DNA from: Sympetrum striolatum
Lineage: Eukaryota; Arthropoda; Insecta; Odonata; Libellulidae
Length of the DNA stretch: 64,000 bases
Direction: 5' to 3'
Assembly: GCA_947579665.1 (NCBI GenBank)
Contig: OX388350.1
Location: 35,807,393-35,871,392 of the forward strand
Below are positions 33,878 through 43,990 of this stretch, one piece after another. A model generated the notes under the pieces. It had not been told where the DNA came from, made no database searches, and was given only the letters and a program-made list of their open reading frames with translations. The position numbers were made by a program, and so were the translations under genes. Numbering within the stretch: position 1 is the first letter of the stretch; each line of letters opens with the position of its first letter.

Positions 33878-35490
33878 ATACCTACAATTAAAAAATGAAC
33901 AAGGAAGCTTAATAAAACTATTTACTGAAGTAACTGAACTGAGACGAAGTAAATCTGTAGAATAGTGTTGCCAAGATAATTAACAATGTGGAATAGTAGA
34001 CCTTAGAAGAAAGAGGATATAGTCCCATTATTTAAGATCCCTCTACTGTTTTTCTTTTGATGGTTTTTGGTGTTCTCCTTTACTTTTAACTTAACCATCA
34101 GCTGCCATTCATCCCTTATTACCCTCTACCGTTAATTAAACGTTCCGAAAATGCCATTCGGGATCAAAGATCAAATGACGACGCAAGACTAAAACAGTCA
34201 TATATCAGCAAAATGGCGAAAGGTATCAATAACCGCATTGAAACGCTCTGTAATAAAAAATAATACTAAGGCTGGAGATTCACAGAGCAATTCTCAACTG
34301 GCATATAATGATAAAATCATTTAATGGTTTGTGATTTGAAATTTTAGAACGGTATAAATAAAAAGTCTGAAAACTGTATAGTAGTAATTAAAACTAATTT
34401 TTGTAAAGATAGATATTTTTAATATGTAGATTATGCAACATATTAAAAAGTTTTAATCATTAAGGATGATTTTATATACATGTTTGTTTCTTTTGTCTTA
34501 TTATTTGTAAACTTGAGGGAATTCCCTTAAGAAATAGTTAAATGATGTTTAGCTTTTGTAATGTTTTTTTAACAATTAACGAATGTAAATTTTACTCCGA
34601 TATTTTTATTTTTTCATTTTCTTGCGAATGTTATTCTTGTATATGATATTACTGAAATAAATCGGAAAAAATTGAACTGTCGAAAAATTTCCCTGAGTAC
34701 ATAAAAATCTCCACCGCTCAAAACAACAAACACCTTCCCGATGGGCGCGGAGAACCCGCCGGCGACAATCGCCGACAAATCGAAAGTAACTCCGAAGTTC
34801 ACCTGTATAAGGAGGCGTCTTAATGGGGTTGATCGATGTTACTCGAGAGAAGGGGGGCAGAAAGAGGGCGGGAGGGATAAAAGGGGGCTGGATACACTCC
34901 CGGCGGGGGAGCCTTCCGGGGAAGGTGTGCGATGTGTATAGGAAGAAAGCGAATCAAGACGCAATTCCGAGGGCCACTGACCTTACCAAGGACGGCTCTT
35001 CTCTCGCCACCGGCGAGTGCAACGACTCCTGCTAAGCTGTACAACCTATCCCAAACGGAGCCCCGGGGCAACGACCTCCTACGCCAAATACGGAATAACA
35101 CACATTTTTGCGCGGATGACCGGGCTCATCGATCCGTAAAAGCGGACGAATGAGGAGAGGAAGGCATAAACAATTGACGGCCAGAAGATGCGCCGAAATT
35201 AAGCAGGGGTGGCGAAAAAATCCCTCGGCCGGCTACACTGTCTCGCACAGAGGTACTAGAACGAACGTTAATACATATATGTACATTTTTGATGAAATAT
35301 GGTGTGCCGTAGGGTTCCATTTTAGGTCCTGCTAGTTCGTCGACATAAAAAATATACATTCCAAGGGCCAATTTCCGATTCTTACTAATGAACAAAGAAA
35401 GCATACATTCACAGATATCCCCATTAATACTACTGGCCTCTTTAAAAGTCACGGAGGAGGCCGAAATATAGAGTAAATCCGACATAATCG
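33878..35490. other. Unassigned
   Basis: AT-rich to about 34700, then a GC-richer block (34740-35240) with overlapping frames on both strands (34741-34941, 34820-35101, 34932-35153, 35126-35485; up to 119 codons). None shows a known motif. No gene is supported. Confidence 0.35.
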
Positions 35491-35634
35491 AAAGGATTAT
35501 TAAATAAAACAGGTTTTGTAAAACAAAAAAGTAACTTCTGCTATTCCACGTACAGAAGTTACAGTGGCGACTAGTTTCGGCTAGTAATAGTAATTCTTTT
35601 GTTTTATAAAACCTGTTTTATTTAACAATCCTTT
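35491..35634. mobile_element. Hairpin element with 38 bp inverted ends
   Basis: AAAGGATTATTAAATAAAAC plus 18 more bases (35491-35528) is complementary to 35597-35634 with two mismatches. Inside is a second perfect hairpin, GTAACTTCTG (35531-35540) with CAGAAGTTAC (35553-35562), followed by GGCGACTAGTTTCGGCTAGT. No frame. It may be a solo inverted terminal-repeat pair of a retroelement or a small foldback element. Confidence 0.8.
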
Positions 35635-36296
35635 CTTTTTATTATTTATAATCAATAGATGTTGTCGCCGTGAAATTATTAGAAATTCTATACTAGAACA
35701 AATAAAAAAGTTCGCAAATATTTAACTATTGAATGGGAATATACTAAGTGTGAACTTAATTTGTGGTAGATTCCAAGATCATTCATATCGATATTATTTT
35801 ATATTAATACAAACAATATAACACCCCTAGATGTCCTCAGTGATACAATTCGCGTTTGTATTACTTTTTCGAATGAATGGATGTAGCCTTATTTTGCTGA
35901 ATTCCATACTAGGGAGAAATTAAAATTCCACTATTTAATGGGAAAAGGATAAGGTAGTCTGTCTTTAATAATACAATAAGAAGCCTAACATAGATTTCTA
36001 TCTCTTTATTTTACGATTTAATAATTCACGTGATAAATAAATTATTATTAATAATATTTGTTCGATTTTAGCGTTCCTTTTCATTATTTTTTCTTTCAAC
36101 ATATCCACTACAAATTGATGAATGGAATATTTTTCAATCGTCCGTTTTTATAGTAAAGAGAAAACTTTATTTCAATTTACTCTAGTATATTGCTTGTCCA
36201 TTATATGAAAGCTACAGTGGTGCTGAGAAATGTCATCCATTTGGGTTACATACATCAAAGTGTTACGAAAAGTGATACTCGACATTATAAAAAATG
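35635..36296. other. AT-rich, unassigned
   Basis: Nothing recognised. Confidence 0.35.
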
Positions 36297-36412
36297 AGCT
36301 TGTGCTAAATCTATGTGGACTTGTTCCACTCGTAGAGTTCTGAGCGAGGAATCCAAAAATAAACTACCTAACTCCTCATCTCGTCCAGCAAACCTCATTC
36401 CTTCCCATTTGC
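36297..36412 (-). repeat. Dispersed repeat family C, copy 2
   Basis: GTGGACTTGTTCCACTCGTA then GAGTT, and AAACTACCTAACTCCTCATC and AAACCTCATTCC. The same blocks are at 51885-52020; a reversed piece is at 18420. Confidence 0.6.
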
Positions 36413-36414
36413 CA

Positions 36415-36462
36415 ACTAATGGCTGAGAGGTTGGACTTCAAACCCAGCATCGAGCTAAAAAC
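36415..36462 (-). repeat. tRNA-like B-box piece
   Basis: The complement contains GCTGGGTTTGAAGTCCAACC, close to a B box (GGTTCRANTCC). No A box was identified at proper distance. A weak SINE candidate directly after a family C piece. Confidence 0.35.
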
Positions 36463-36479
36463 TGAACCGATACATTAGT

Positions 36480-36920
36480 TAGATGCGATAGTTAGGCCTC
36501 ACACCTTGAGTATGCACGCAGTGTATCTTTGCTGAAAAATGTCATATTCGGGATTAAGAAAAGGTACAAATAAAGGCGATGCGATTTGTACAGAATTGCT
36601 ACGATAAAACAGTGAGTGATACTCAGATGATACATGACGCGAGATGGCAATCATTAGAAATTAGAAGTCTAATTCAAAGGATAAACTTACTAAAGAAGTT
36701 CGAAGAAATTACGTTCTCAGAAGATGAAACCGAAACAGCGAGAAATATCAGTGAAACAGATGCCAGAACGAATTGTTTCAGGAATTCATTATTTCCGCGA
36801 ACGATACATGAAAGCAATCGATCGGGAAAAAATAAGTCAAGGTACTTGCACCACCTGCCAAACGCCGAAAGGCAGCTTACAGGGACCTTACATGGACTAA
36901 CCAATAACCCTAATTGGTAG
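36480..36920 (+). mobile_element. CR1-type LINE ORF2 C-terminal fragment
   Basis: Starts with VRPHT, then LEYARSV in another frame, and from 36579 a 113-codon frame: MRFVQNCYDKTVSDTQMIHD, SLEIRSLIQRINLLKKF, then SETDARTNCFRNSLFPRTIH. Motif order (RPHLEYA, a basic helix, then R.DARTN.FRNSLFPRTI..WN) is that of CR1-type reverse transcriptase C-termini. The copy at 40070-40495 is a sister. Frameshifts precede 36579; the ending NNPNW stops at 36920. Confidence 0.85.
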
Positions 36921-37070
36921 ATAGGATACGTCATTTTGACGTAATTGTGATTTTTTTAATTTTCCCTTAGGATCGATAATAATTATCTTTTACAGCAATA
37001 AATAATTTTATTTTGTTATTCTGTAAATTTAACCATTTTTTATTCTCTATATTGTTATTTATTACTGTTA

Positions 37071-37164
37071 TTAGAGGTCAAAAATCTGCAATAGCCCTCT
37101 TTGTCGGCGTTCCTCGTCTCATTCACCGGTGTTCGGAGAAAACAAACGGACACCGCATTTTAAT
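37071..37164 (+). mobile_element. Foldback MITE family A, solo left arm
   Basis: TTAGAGGTCAAAAATCTGCA, then CCTCTTTGTCGGCGTTCCTC, CATTCACCGGTGTTCGGAGA and AAACAAACGGACACCGC. After about 37164 similarity stops and no right arm follows, so this is a half element. Confidence 0.8.
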
Positions 37165-37705
37165 AAGTGTTTTTGTAAATATTATGGAATAGTGCAAGTG
37201 CACGCATATTATTGTTACGAGTGTCTTTGTTTCAATAAACTGTTTTGTATGATGTTAATTCCACCAACTATCATTTAAGCAGTTCGACTTTAACAAACTT
37301 GTCGAGTTCCCCTATGCGATAGGAGAGAGTCGTAAGAGTTTCCCGCGCACCAAGTCAATCTCCTCGGGTCCAGCGCAAAACAACACCGCGAGTTCACTGC
37401 TCTCGGATAAATTCTACGCAGCTCCGAATACAATCAGCGGAGACGACAGACGCATCAAGAAACTTGGCGCATTGCACCCACGTATGCAGATGACTTGAAA
37501 TTTTGATGACGCGCTCCTTAATCTCGGACCGTGTCTCGGACAATGCCGTCATTCAAGAGGGCGAAAACCCGCAAAATAAATCTCGTCCGCCTCCTGACCA
37601 CTGATAACTCAAATTAGTCAGTACCAGTCATTTAGTCATCACTTTTTGCACCAGTGAGCTCATTGGTAACATATCCCGACCTAATTAAACCTAAACGTAC
37701 CAAGC
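37165..37705. other. Unassigned; Penelope-like piece at 37.22-37.29 kb
   Basis: 37222-37285 reads TTTCAATAAACTGTTTTGTA and AATTCCACCAACTATC, resembling 22505-22545. The remainder (37300-37600) is GC-richer and unassigned. Confidence 0.35.
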
Positions 37706-37865
37706 ATAGGTCGTTAACGAAATAAAGAAACACGCTTGGTAATTTCCTCACCATATTATTTTGGCTAAATAATATTGTGTGGAAATTACAAAGTGTGTTT
37801 CTTTATTTCACTGTGTCGTTCCACGAAGTAAGGTCAGAAATGATCGATTTTATAGGTCGTTAACG
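37706..37865. mobile_element. Hairpin insertion between 14 bp direct repeats
   Basis: ATAGGTCGTTAACG is present exactly at 37706-37719 and 37852-37865. Between them a 40 bp arm (37719-37758) pairs with 37770-37809 with about four mismatches around an 11-base loop, followed by GTGTCGTTCCACGAAGTAAG. The direct repeats look like a target-site duplication from one insertion. Two inverted terminal-repeat pieces joined head-to-head are a known configuration in Penelope-like elements, but other foldback types are possible. Confidence 0.8.
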
Positions 37866-37919
37866 TTGTATACATAAAAAAAACTATGACATCGCATTTA
37901 CGTCGCAGAGAGAAAGTGA

Positions 37920-38130
37920 GCATTATTTCACACTAACAGCAGCAAGGAAACTTGAAGAATTTTATGGTTTTTTTAGTATCAAATAATATAATAAAATATA
38001 CATTATAACTAATATATACCCTATATACTCGAGTGTAGGCCGACCCGAATATAAGCAGAGGCACCTTATTTATCACAAAAAATGGAAAAACTAATTGATT
38101 CGAGAATAAGCCTAGGGGCATTTCACCAAT
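37920..38130 (+). mobile_element. MITE family B, 5' part with extra flank
   Basis: 38016-38110 holds TACCCTATATACTCGAGTG, GCCGACCCGAATATAAGC, GAGGCACCTTATTTATCAC and ATTCGAGAATAAGCCTAGGG, the head of family B, then it fades. Upstream, 37920-37995 (ACTAACAGCAGCAAGGAAAC, GAAGAATTTTATG, TATCAAATAATATAAT) is shared with 52870-52943, which also precedes a family B copy. The 81-codon minus frame is a shadow. Confidence 0.65.
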
Positions 38131-39509
38131 TGATTTACATATAACTGTACAAAATATAAAAATTATACAACGAGACAAAATACATATCTATATTAATATT
38201 AAATACAAACTTATACAAAATTAAAACACGATCATATACAAATATTATAATAAAAACATAAAAATATTATTGTAAAAACTATGTAGTATTTAAATACAAA
38301 CATTAACACACACAAATCCTAAGATAAAGCGAAATTAGAATGAGTACAACTATGAATTAGGAGTAGCGTTTCTGTCGGTACAAATTTGTTCAGAGAGTTG
38401 TACTACTATCTTTCATCGATGCTCACTATTAAACTGCTTGGGACAAACGGAGCGACCAACAGCAAATGTTTCATAATTTTTTTCCGACCGGATTCTCTGT
38501 TCGGGTTTGGTGTCCACAAAGAGAGGGACCGCCGAAATAACACTCTCCCTTCAAAGAAACCGTTCTAAAAATAATGGTACATCACGGTGGTGTCCGTTAG
38601 AAGTTCTATTTTGGTCACGCAGGCTTTCGATCTTCCATTTTCGCAGAATTGCTTTCTTAGAGGCCGACGAACGAAATTTACCTATTTATAATCGGTACGA
38701 AACGATTTTCGCGAAGCTTCGTGAAACCTATTTCACGGGAAATAATTTCGTAAAAATCACCTTTGGAACATCAAAGTCACTGGAAATAATTGCTCATATC
38801 CACACCCATACTTAAAAACAAAATAGATTCAGCAACGCTAACAGACGACCATCTTATGCGAAACATTTACACGTGGATCGAGATTCTCTACGCAATAAGA
38901 TAACTGAGAAGCGAGGATGAAACCGTAAAAAGTTCGCAAGGGGAAATACGTCTTCGAAGTGAAATATCCGCACCGCCATCACCCGGAAGTGCGCGGCGTT
39001 GACAATCGGAACATCTACCCAGTTCCCAAGAGTCGAAAAGGTGTGGTACAGAATGTGTAATCCTTCGCTGCATTCCGCAGAGTGGGTGAGTATGCGCGAA
39101 GACCGCCAACGCTTGAAAACAAACGTCGTAGAGGTGAGGTCGTAACTCAGGTCGCGAAGGAGTTCATTTGCGGCGAGTACAAAGGGTATGGGTAACGAAT
39201 TATCCAAAGGGTGCCTTCGCTATCTCTAACGCTTGAAACCGAGGTCAACGACTTACAACACCGACCCCGGCACGTCATAAACTAGCGCGTGAAGCATAAT
39301 GCACGTGCATTGCGTGAACGTCTACGCGTCTTATAGGGTTGTAAACAGTGACTATTGTGATGTCGAAAAGCAATAACGCAATCTGAAAATTCGTTCGGGC
39401 CTTTCATAGAAAACAGATAAACATCAACAAATTGAGATGGACATTTATGCACACATCATAACTATGTAAACATAAACATAACACCGAAAAACCCAGTAAA
39501 TACAGTTAC
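38131..39509. other. Unassigned
   Basis: AT-rich to 38370, then a less AT-rich region with frames of 102 codons (38507-38815, plus) and 117 codons (38854-39207, minus). No domain recognised in either. A real exon in 38.4-39.3 kb cannot be ruled out but has no positive support. Confidence 0.3.
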
Positions 39510-39720
39510 AAATAATATTATAAATTCATTATATAGTTGTAACGTGAATATATGTATGGAATCATTCTGCGGGGATTGTATGTTTATCAAACATATATTT
39601 TATGCTAATTATGATTATCACTAGTATATATGTATGTGGGTATAAGAAAACTGCCATCAGGCTTACAGCCTACCAGCAGTTTATTTAATAATATTAATGA
39701 TAATAAAATATGTACATTCA
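39510..39720 (+). mobile_element. Retroelement-like 3' end with hairpin
   Basis: AAACTGC (39648-39654) pairs with GCAGTTT (39676-39682); inside, GGCT (39660-39663) pairs with AGCC (39667-39670) around TAC, with a 5/5 internal loop. After it comes TTATTTAATAATATTAAT and further AT repeats, like a LINE or SINE tail. The layout matches the hairpin at 1216-1248. Confidence 0.45.
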
Positions 39721-40069
39721 AAATATATTATTTCCTTAAGCTAGATCATAACCAAATGATATGATTTCCTATTCGATTACGTATTGCAAAAAATATTATA
39801 ATAATATAATATAGACCCGAGAACTATTCCTTCAATATTATAATCTTAGGGTAACATGTAATGCTAATCATGATAGAGCAATTAATATTCAAGTTTATCC
39901 TCCTTAGGTTAAGACAACATGAAATATAAAGATAAAACCTTCCTTTAAATTCAATGCTTCCAAAATATACCGTGAATTTAAAATCTTACACAAAATATTT
40001 CGAACATTCTTAGGTCAATTTAAGCGCTGTAGAACGAAAAATGAAACTCAATCCTCAAAAATTCATTTA
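39721..40069. other. AT-rich, unassigned
   Basis: Nothing recognised; it may include decayed upstream sequence of the LINE that follows. Confidence 0.3.
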
Positions 40070-40495
40070 GACCTCACCTCGAGTATGCAGTTAGTGCATA
40101 GGACCCTGCCGATAAGTGTCATATTCGGGATTTGGAAAAGGTAAAACAAAAGGCGACTATAAAGAATTGCTACGATAAGACAGTGAGTGTAACTCAAATG
40201 ATACAGGACGCAGGATGTAAATCATTAGCAGAAATAAACTAATTCAAAGGATAAATTTACCGAATAAGTTCTGAAAAATTACATTCTCAAGTTGTAACCG
40301 ATATAATGCGACCTCCATGTTATGCAAGCCGTTCTGATACAGCGAGAAAGATCAGAGAAATAGATACTAGAACGAATCGTTTCAATAATTCATTTTTATA
40401 ACGATACGCGAAAGTAATCGATTGGGAAAATAGTCAAGGAGCTTCCACCCCCTACCACACGAATAAAGGCGGCTTGCAGGGACATAGATTACCCA
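40070..40495 (+). mobile_element. CR1-type LINE ORF2 fragment, sister copy
   Basis: Reads FRPHLEYAVSA, a stop where tryptophan is usual, then DPADKCHIRDLEKV, NCYDKTVSVTQMIQDAGC and KSLAE, and further pieces NSFL/ITIRE that match 36780-36830. It carries about 40 more bases than the 36.5 kb copy around 40300-40340 and several stops and frameshifts. It is an inactive relative of the same subfamily. Confidence 0.85.
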
Positions 40496-40829
40496 ATAAC
40501 CCCCAGGACCTGTCAGGATGATGAGCTACCGTTAATCTTACGTCTTCCCATCACTACCCGCGCCCCAGCGGATCCCTGGACCACGTCGACCTAGACCAAC
40601 ACGCGCCTCGCGATCTCTAAAAATAAACTCTAGCGTCGAAATCCGAAAAGTTCCCGGCAAGAAGAGTCTATCAGGGACTAAGGAGCGGAGAATGCCACGC
40701 AAACTGCCAGGGTCAAAGACGAGGACCCTTTTATCTTCCTGGTGATACATGAGGATCCCTTGCCAGCTGCCACGTCTTTTTCCCTTTCCCAAAAATTCGT
40801 AAACATCCTGTGGTTTTTTGGCGAAATAC
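40496..40829. other. Unassigned
   Basis: A 97-codon minus frame (40538-40831) in a GC-richer stretch has no motif. Confidence 0.3.
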
Positions 40830-40860
40830 ATAATAATCGTCTTTATTTGAGAAGAAATTT
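40830..40860 (-). mobile_element. Retroelement 3' tail, family T, short piece
   Basis: TAATAATCGTCTTTATTTGA is the complement of the family T end (CAAATAAAGACGATTATTA). The adjacent palindromic core is not preserved. Confidence 0.5.
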
Positions 40861-41104
40861 GAGAAAAACTTGTAAAGTGACATGTGACTCATCAAAGGAA
40901 CACTGTAAAATGTGATCATACAGGAACAATAATTATAGAATATATCTTATGTACATGTATTAGGTGGAGTGATAGGGGGATGTTTGCTAAATTTATTCTT
41001 GTTTGTTGTTAAAAGCGAGACCTAATCCTGTTTTTAATATAGTGATGTTATTTTGGATTTAAAATGTAATAATTTAAGGTCCAAAGGGTAAATTAACAAT
41101 GTTT
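40861..41104. other. AT-rich, unassigned
   Basis: Nothing recognised. Confidence 0.3.
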
Positions 41105-41160
41105 GGGCTGCCACCTGACTTCTGTTTAACTGCAGCAAATAATAATTTCAATACTAAAAC
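41105..41160 (+). repeat. Short repeat, partner at 20.3 kb
   Basis: CTGCCACCTGACTTCTGTTT then AACTGCAGCAAATAATAAT; GCTGC (41108) and GCAGC (41133) can pair as a stem. Confidence 0.45.
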
Positions 41161-41682
41161 AAAAAACAAAAAACGTGGGAAAAGTACATGGATTTGTATA
41201 CATACTTTATAATATACACTGTCGTCTGCAATAACGAAGGCCATCCATCCCGGGATCACGAAGTACGTACACTTAACATTCATTCAGAAAAACGGTGAAG
41301 TCGGTGCGTCCCGCGCATTACGTAATTCTTCCGAGGGGGCGTTGACACAAAAGTAAGAACTTCGCACGGCTGTTCCGGCTTGTGAATCCTGACGGGATAG
41401 ACCAGCCTACGCATAGTGGTTCTGGTATACACTGGTAGGGGTAAGGAAGGAAAACACATACGCTATGTGCCAGGGGTTAAAGAACCTCCTCTCAATAGGT
41501 CGCAAGAGTAAGGAGAACATCTGGCCACAATTACGTCACGGGATGCGCGAGTTTCGATATTTCACGGCGTGATCTTTCTCGGAACCCCTCCTTTCCAAAA
41601 TTTGGGATTATGAAATCGCAAGTCAAAATCAGTGCGAAACTATTTCCCTAACGAAACAAGATCTTAAACTTGATATAATTTG
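41161..41682. other. Unassigned
   Basis: Less AT-rich between 41290 and 41600; no frame or repeat recognised. Confidence 0.3.
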
Positions 41683-41863
41683 TTATAAGTTTAAAATCTC
41701 CAATAGCCGCCTTTGTCGGCGTTCCTCTTCTCATTCACCGGTATTCTGAGAAAACAAGACAGGACACCGCACTTTTTGAGAGCATTTTGTTTTCTCGGAA
41801 TACCGGTGAATGAGAAGAGGAACACCGACAAAGGCGGCTATTGGAGATTTTACAAACCTCTAA
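41683..41863. mobile_element. Foldback MITE family A, near-perfect palindrome
   Basis: Left arm 41692-41757 is complementary to 41787-41852 over 66 bases with two mismatches; the loop is 29 bases. Outer ends read TTATAAGTTT and AAACCTCTAA. At 181 bp it is the shortest and most symmetrical copy; others are 270-271 bp with less similar arms. No frame. The 3' flank (TTCCTTAATAGCCGTGTTCC) also resembles the flank of the solo arm at 54382-54458. Confidence 0.9.
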
Positions 41864-41980
41864 TTCCTTAATAGCCGTGTTCCAGTTTTTCCTTTATTTA
41901 GTGAAATTTATTTACTTTTCTTTTTTATATACTATTTGCTTTAAGATCCTTTCTCTTAAACTGAAAGTTATACCTAAATA
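41864..41980. other. Shared 3' flank, then AT-rich
   Basis: 41864-41900 resembles 54459-54495; the rest is T-rich. Confidence 0.4.
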
Positions 41981-42050
41981 TTATTATTATTATTAGGGTC
42001 TTTATTAGGCGAGATTGAGACTAAAAAGTCTCCTCTTCCATCTAACCTGT
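41981..42050 (-). mobile_element. Retroelement 3' tail, family T
   Basis: TTATTATTATTAGGGTCTTT, ATTAGGCGAGATTGAGACTA and AAAAGTCTCCTCTTCCATCT, CTAACCTG. Complement of the family T consensus, with an extra short (ATT)n tail. Confidence 0.7.
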
Positions 42051-43369
42051 AATACGCTTAATTCACTACTCTTTGTATATTACTATTGGAATTCTTTGCA
42101 TAAAAATTATAATTGATAAAAAGTACATAAACAAAAAGTAAAAGGAACCAAACCAATATTATATACATACAAAAATAGATAACCAACATGAAAAACAAGT
42201 AACGATGAAAAATAACTCAGCAGCAATTCTCTTTCACCTACTCTACTGATGGTATAACTAGTAAATACTCCGATTTAATTGTAATTAATACAAATTGATG
42301 CAAATGACAGTCATATTCGCCGAGGTAATCCACCAAGCATGTACTGCATCAACCCAGACGAAATGGCAAGAAATTTGGCCACTTTTGTCAAAGGCGTTGA
42401 ATAAATTCGACGAAACAATGCTATCAACGCTTAATTACTTCAGCTTAGAACGAGAAGAGATAAAATCCCAGCTATAATTAGAAGCACGCAGAGTCCCACT
42501 GTGGACGAGAACTACTTAAAATCTAGATAAAACTTTAATTCCGAGAAGAATAAGATGATAAAGCTCGTGTTTATCATTACCTAAGTGATACCAATCTAAC
42601 ACACGTGACATTGCAAAAACACTTACGAGATTGGGAAGGTTGATGAAACCAGAACCAAATTTTGGAAAACTTGGAAGATTCGAGATATAAAATTGGGCTT
42701 CGACGTTTTTTCAAACAGAAAATACAATCAGGCTTTCTTGAGATTTATTTTGGATGATCATCAAAACCAGCTTTGAATTAATGTAATACGCTTTCGATTG
42801 TTAAGAATGAATGGAGACAAAAAAGACTAGATGGAAGTTATCACAATAACAACTTCATTGTAATGCTCTGGATACAAATTACCTGTGAGAGCAAAAAGAA
42901 ATTAAAGAAACTACCGCCAGAATAATTCAGATTTTTATCCTAGCTATCATGGATTCGATGCCATTATGCCAATATCCCAAATTTTCTCATAATAATGCAT
43001 TGCGGGGATTTTCGGAAACGTTTTTATACACTTCCCGGCAAAATAGAGAGTTGAAATTCGAGGGATCGCTGGAAGTTGTGCTTATCCAACGAAAACAACA
43101 GACATCTTCGATGATTACCCTTGGTTCAACGCCAGTATTTCATACCTTAAAGTAAAACATCTTAAACAACCAGATTATAAATCTCGAACTAACCTTTAAA
43201 GCTGTCAACATAAACTGGGAAACAAAAGACAAAACTGTGACATGTGCCAACCGGGGATCCTTAAAATAGCAAGAAATTCATTCGGGAGCCATTAAATGAT
43301 CCAATAACTTAGAAACAGAAATGTTGCATCCTTGTACCCAAAGATAAGAAAGAGATAAATAGAGTCGTT
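42051..43369. other. Unassigned; 60- and 68-codon frames
   Basis: A plus frame at 42295-42477 (IFAEVIHQACTASTQTKW, KALNKFDETMLSTL) and another at 42949-43155 look more protein-like in composition than most in this window. I cannot name a family; a decayed transposase or LINE ORF is possible. Otherwise AT-rich. Confidence 0.3.
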
Positions 43370-43990
43370 CGAAATGTGGAATTGGAAAAGGACGTTAACA
43401 AATGGATGGAGAAAGTTAGGAATGAAGAGGTACTTCTTCAGTTATCGACCTATTGGTTGGTTTGCAGCAGTTTGTAGCTCTGTCGCAATTGCGCTTTATT
43501 TTCTTTATAGACTGTACCTTCCTCTATACCTCTTTCCTTCAATATATCCTTCTATAACTAGTTTTATTACACTTTCGTGCCTCGGTATAAGATTAAGAAG
43601 CACATCTATTCTTTTCTTTAGGCATTTCCATAACTTTCTTTCCGTCCCTATCTTCCTTAAAATTTCATTTGTTATTCTAAGAGAAGACGTACTGAGGAGG
43701 GTAAAAAGAAGATTGATCGATTTGATAATCCAAAGGAAGAAGAAATGGATGAGGCATGCAATAAGAGAAGGAACTAAAGAAGCAAATTGACGAGGAATAC
43801 AATTTATTTATACTAGAGAAATTTATACTTAGAGAAGGAACTGCTTACTTAAGGATATGCTGGAAGGCACAGCGGAGGGAAAAGTGAAGAAAGGACGGAG
43901 AAAAGTGAAATTCATAGATTGTTTAAGGAATGAAGAAGGGTACAGTGGGATGAAGAGAAGGACCTAGGCTAGGGAAAATTGGAGAAATAA
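43370..43990 (+). mobile_element. LINE C-terminus with an inverted LINE piece inside
   Basis: Plus strand: 43374-43437 reads MEKVRNEEVL in one frame; 43683-43790 reads EDVLRRVKRRLIDLIIQRKK, KWMRHAIREG; after a frameshift LKDMLEGTAEGKVKKGRRK and FIDCLRNEEGYSGMKRR follow to about 43970. Minus strand, 43510-43680: RITNEILRKIGTERKLWKCL, RHESVIKLVIEGYIEGKRYR. Both are reverse transcriptase C-termini (NEEVL / RKKKW.RH.IR.G / LEG...GR), but from different subfamilies and in opposite orientation. Confidence 0.8.

Noticed and set aside
42295..42477. Transposase remnant
   Set aside because: The short frame looks protein-like, but I could not match it to any transposase motif, so it is not called.
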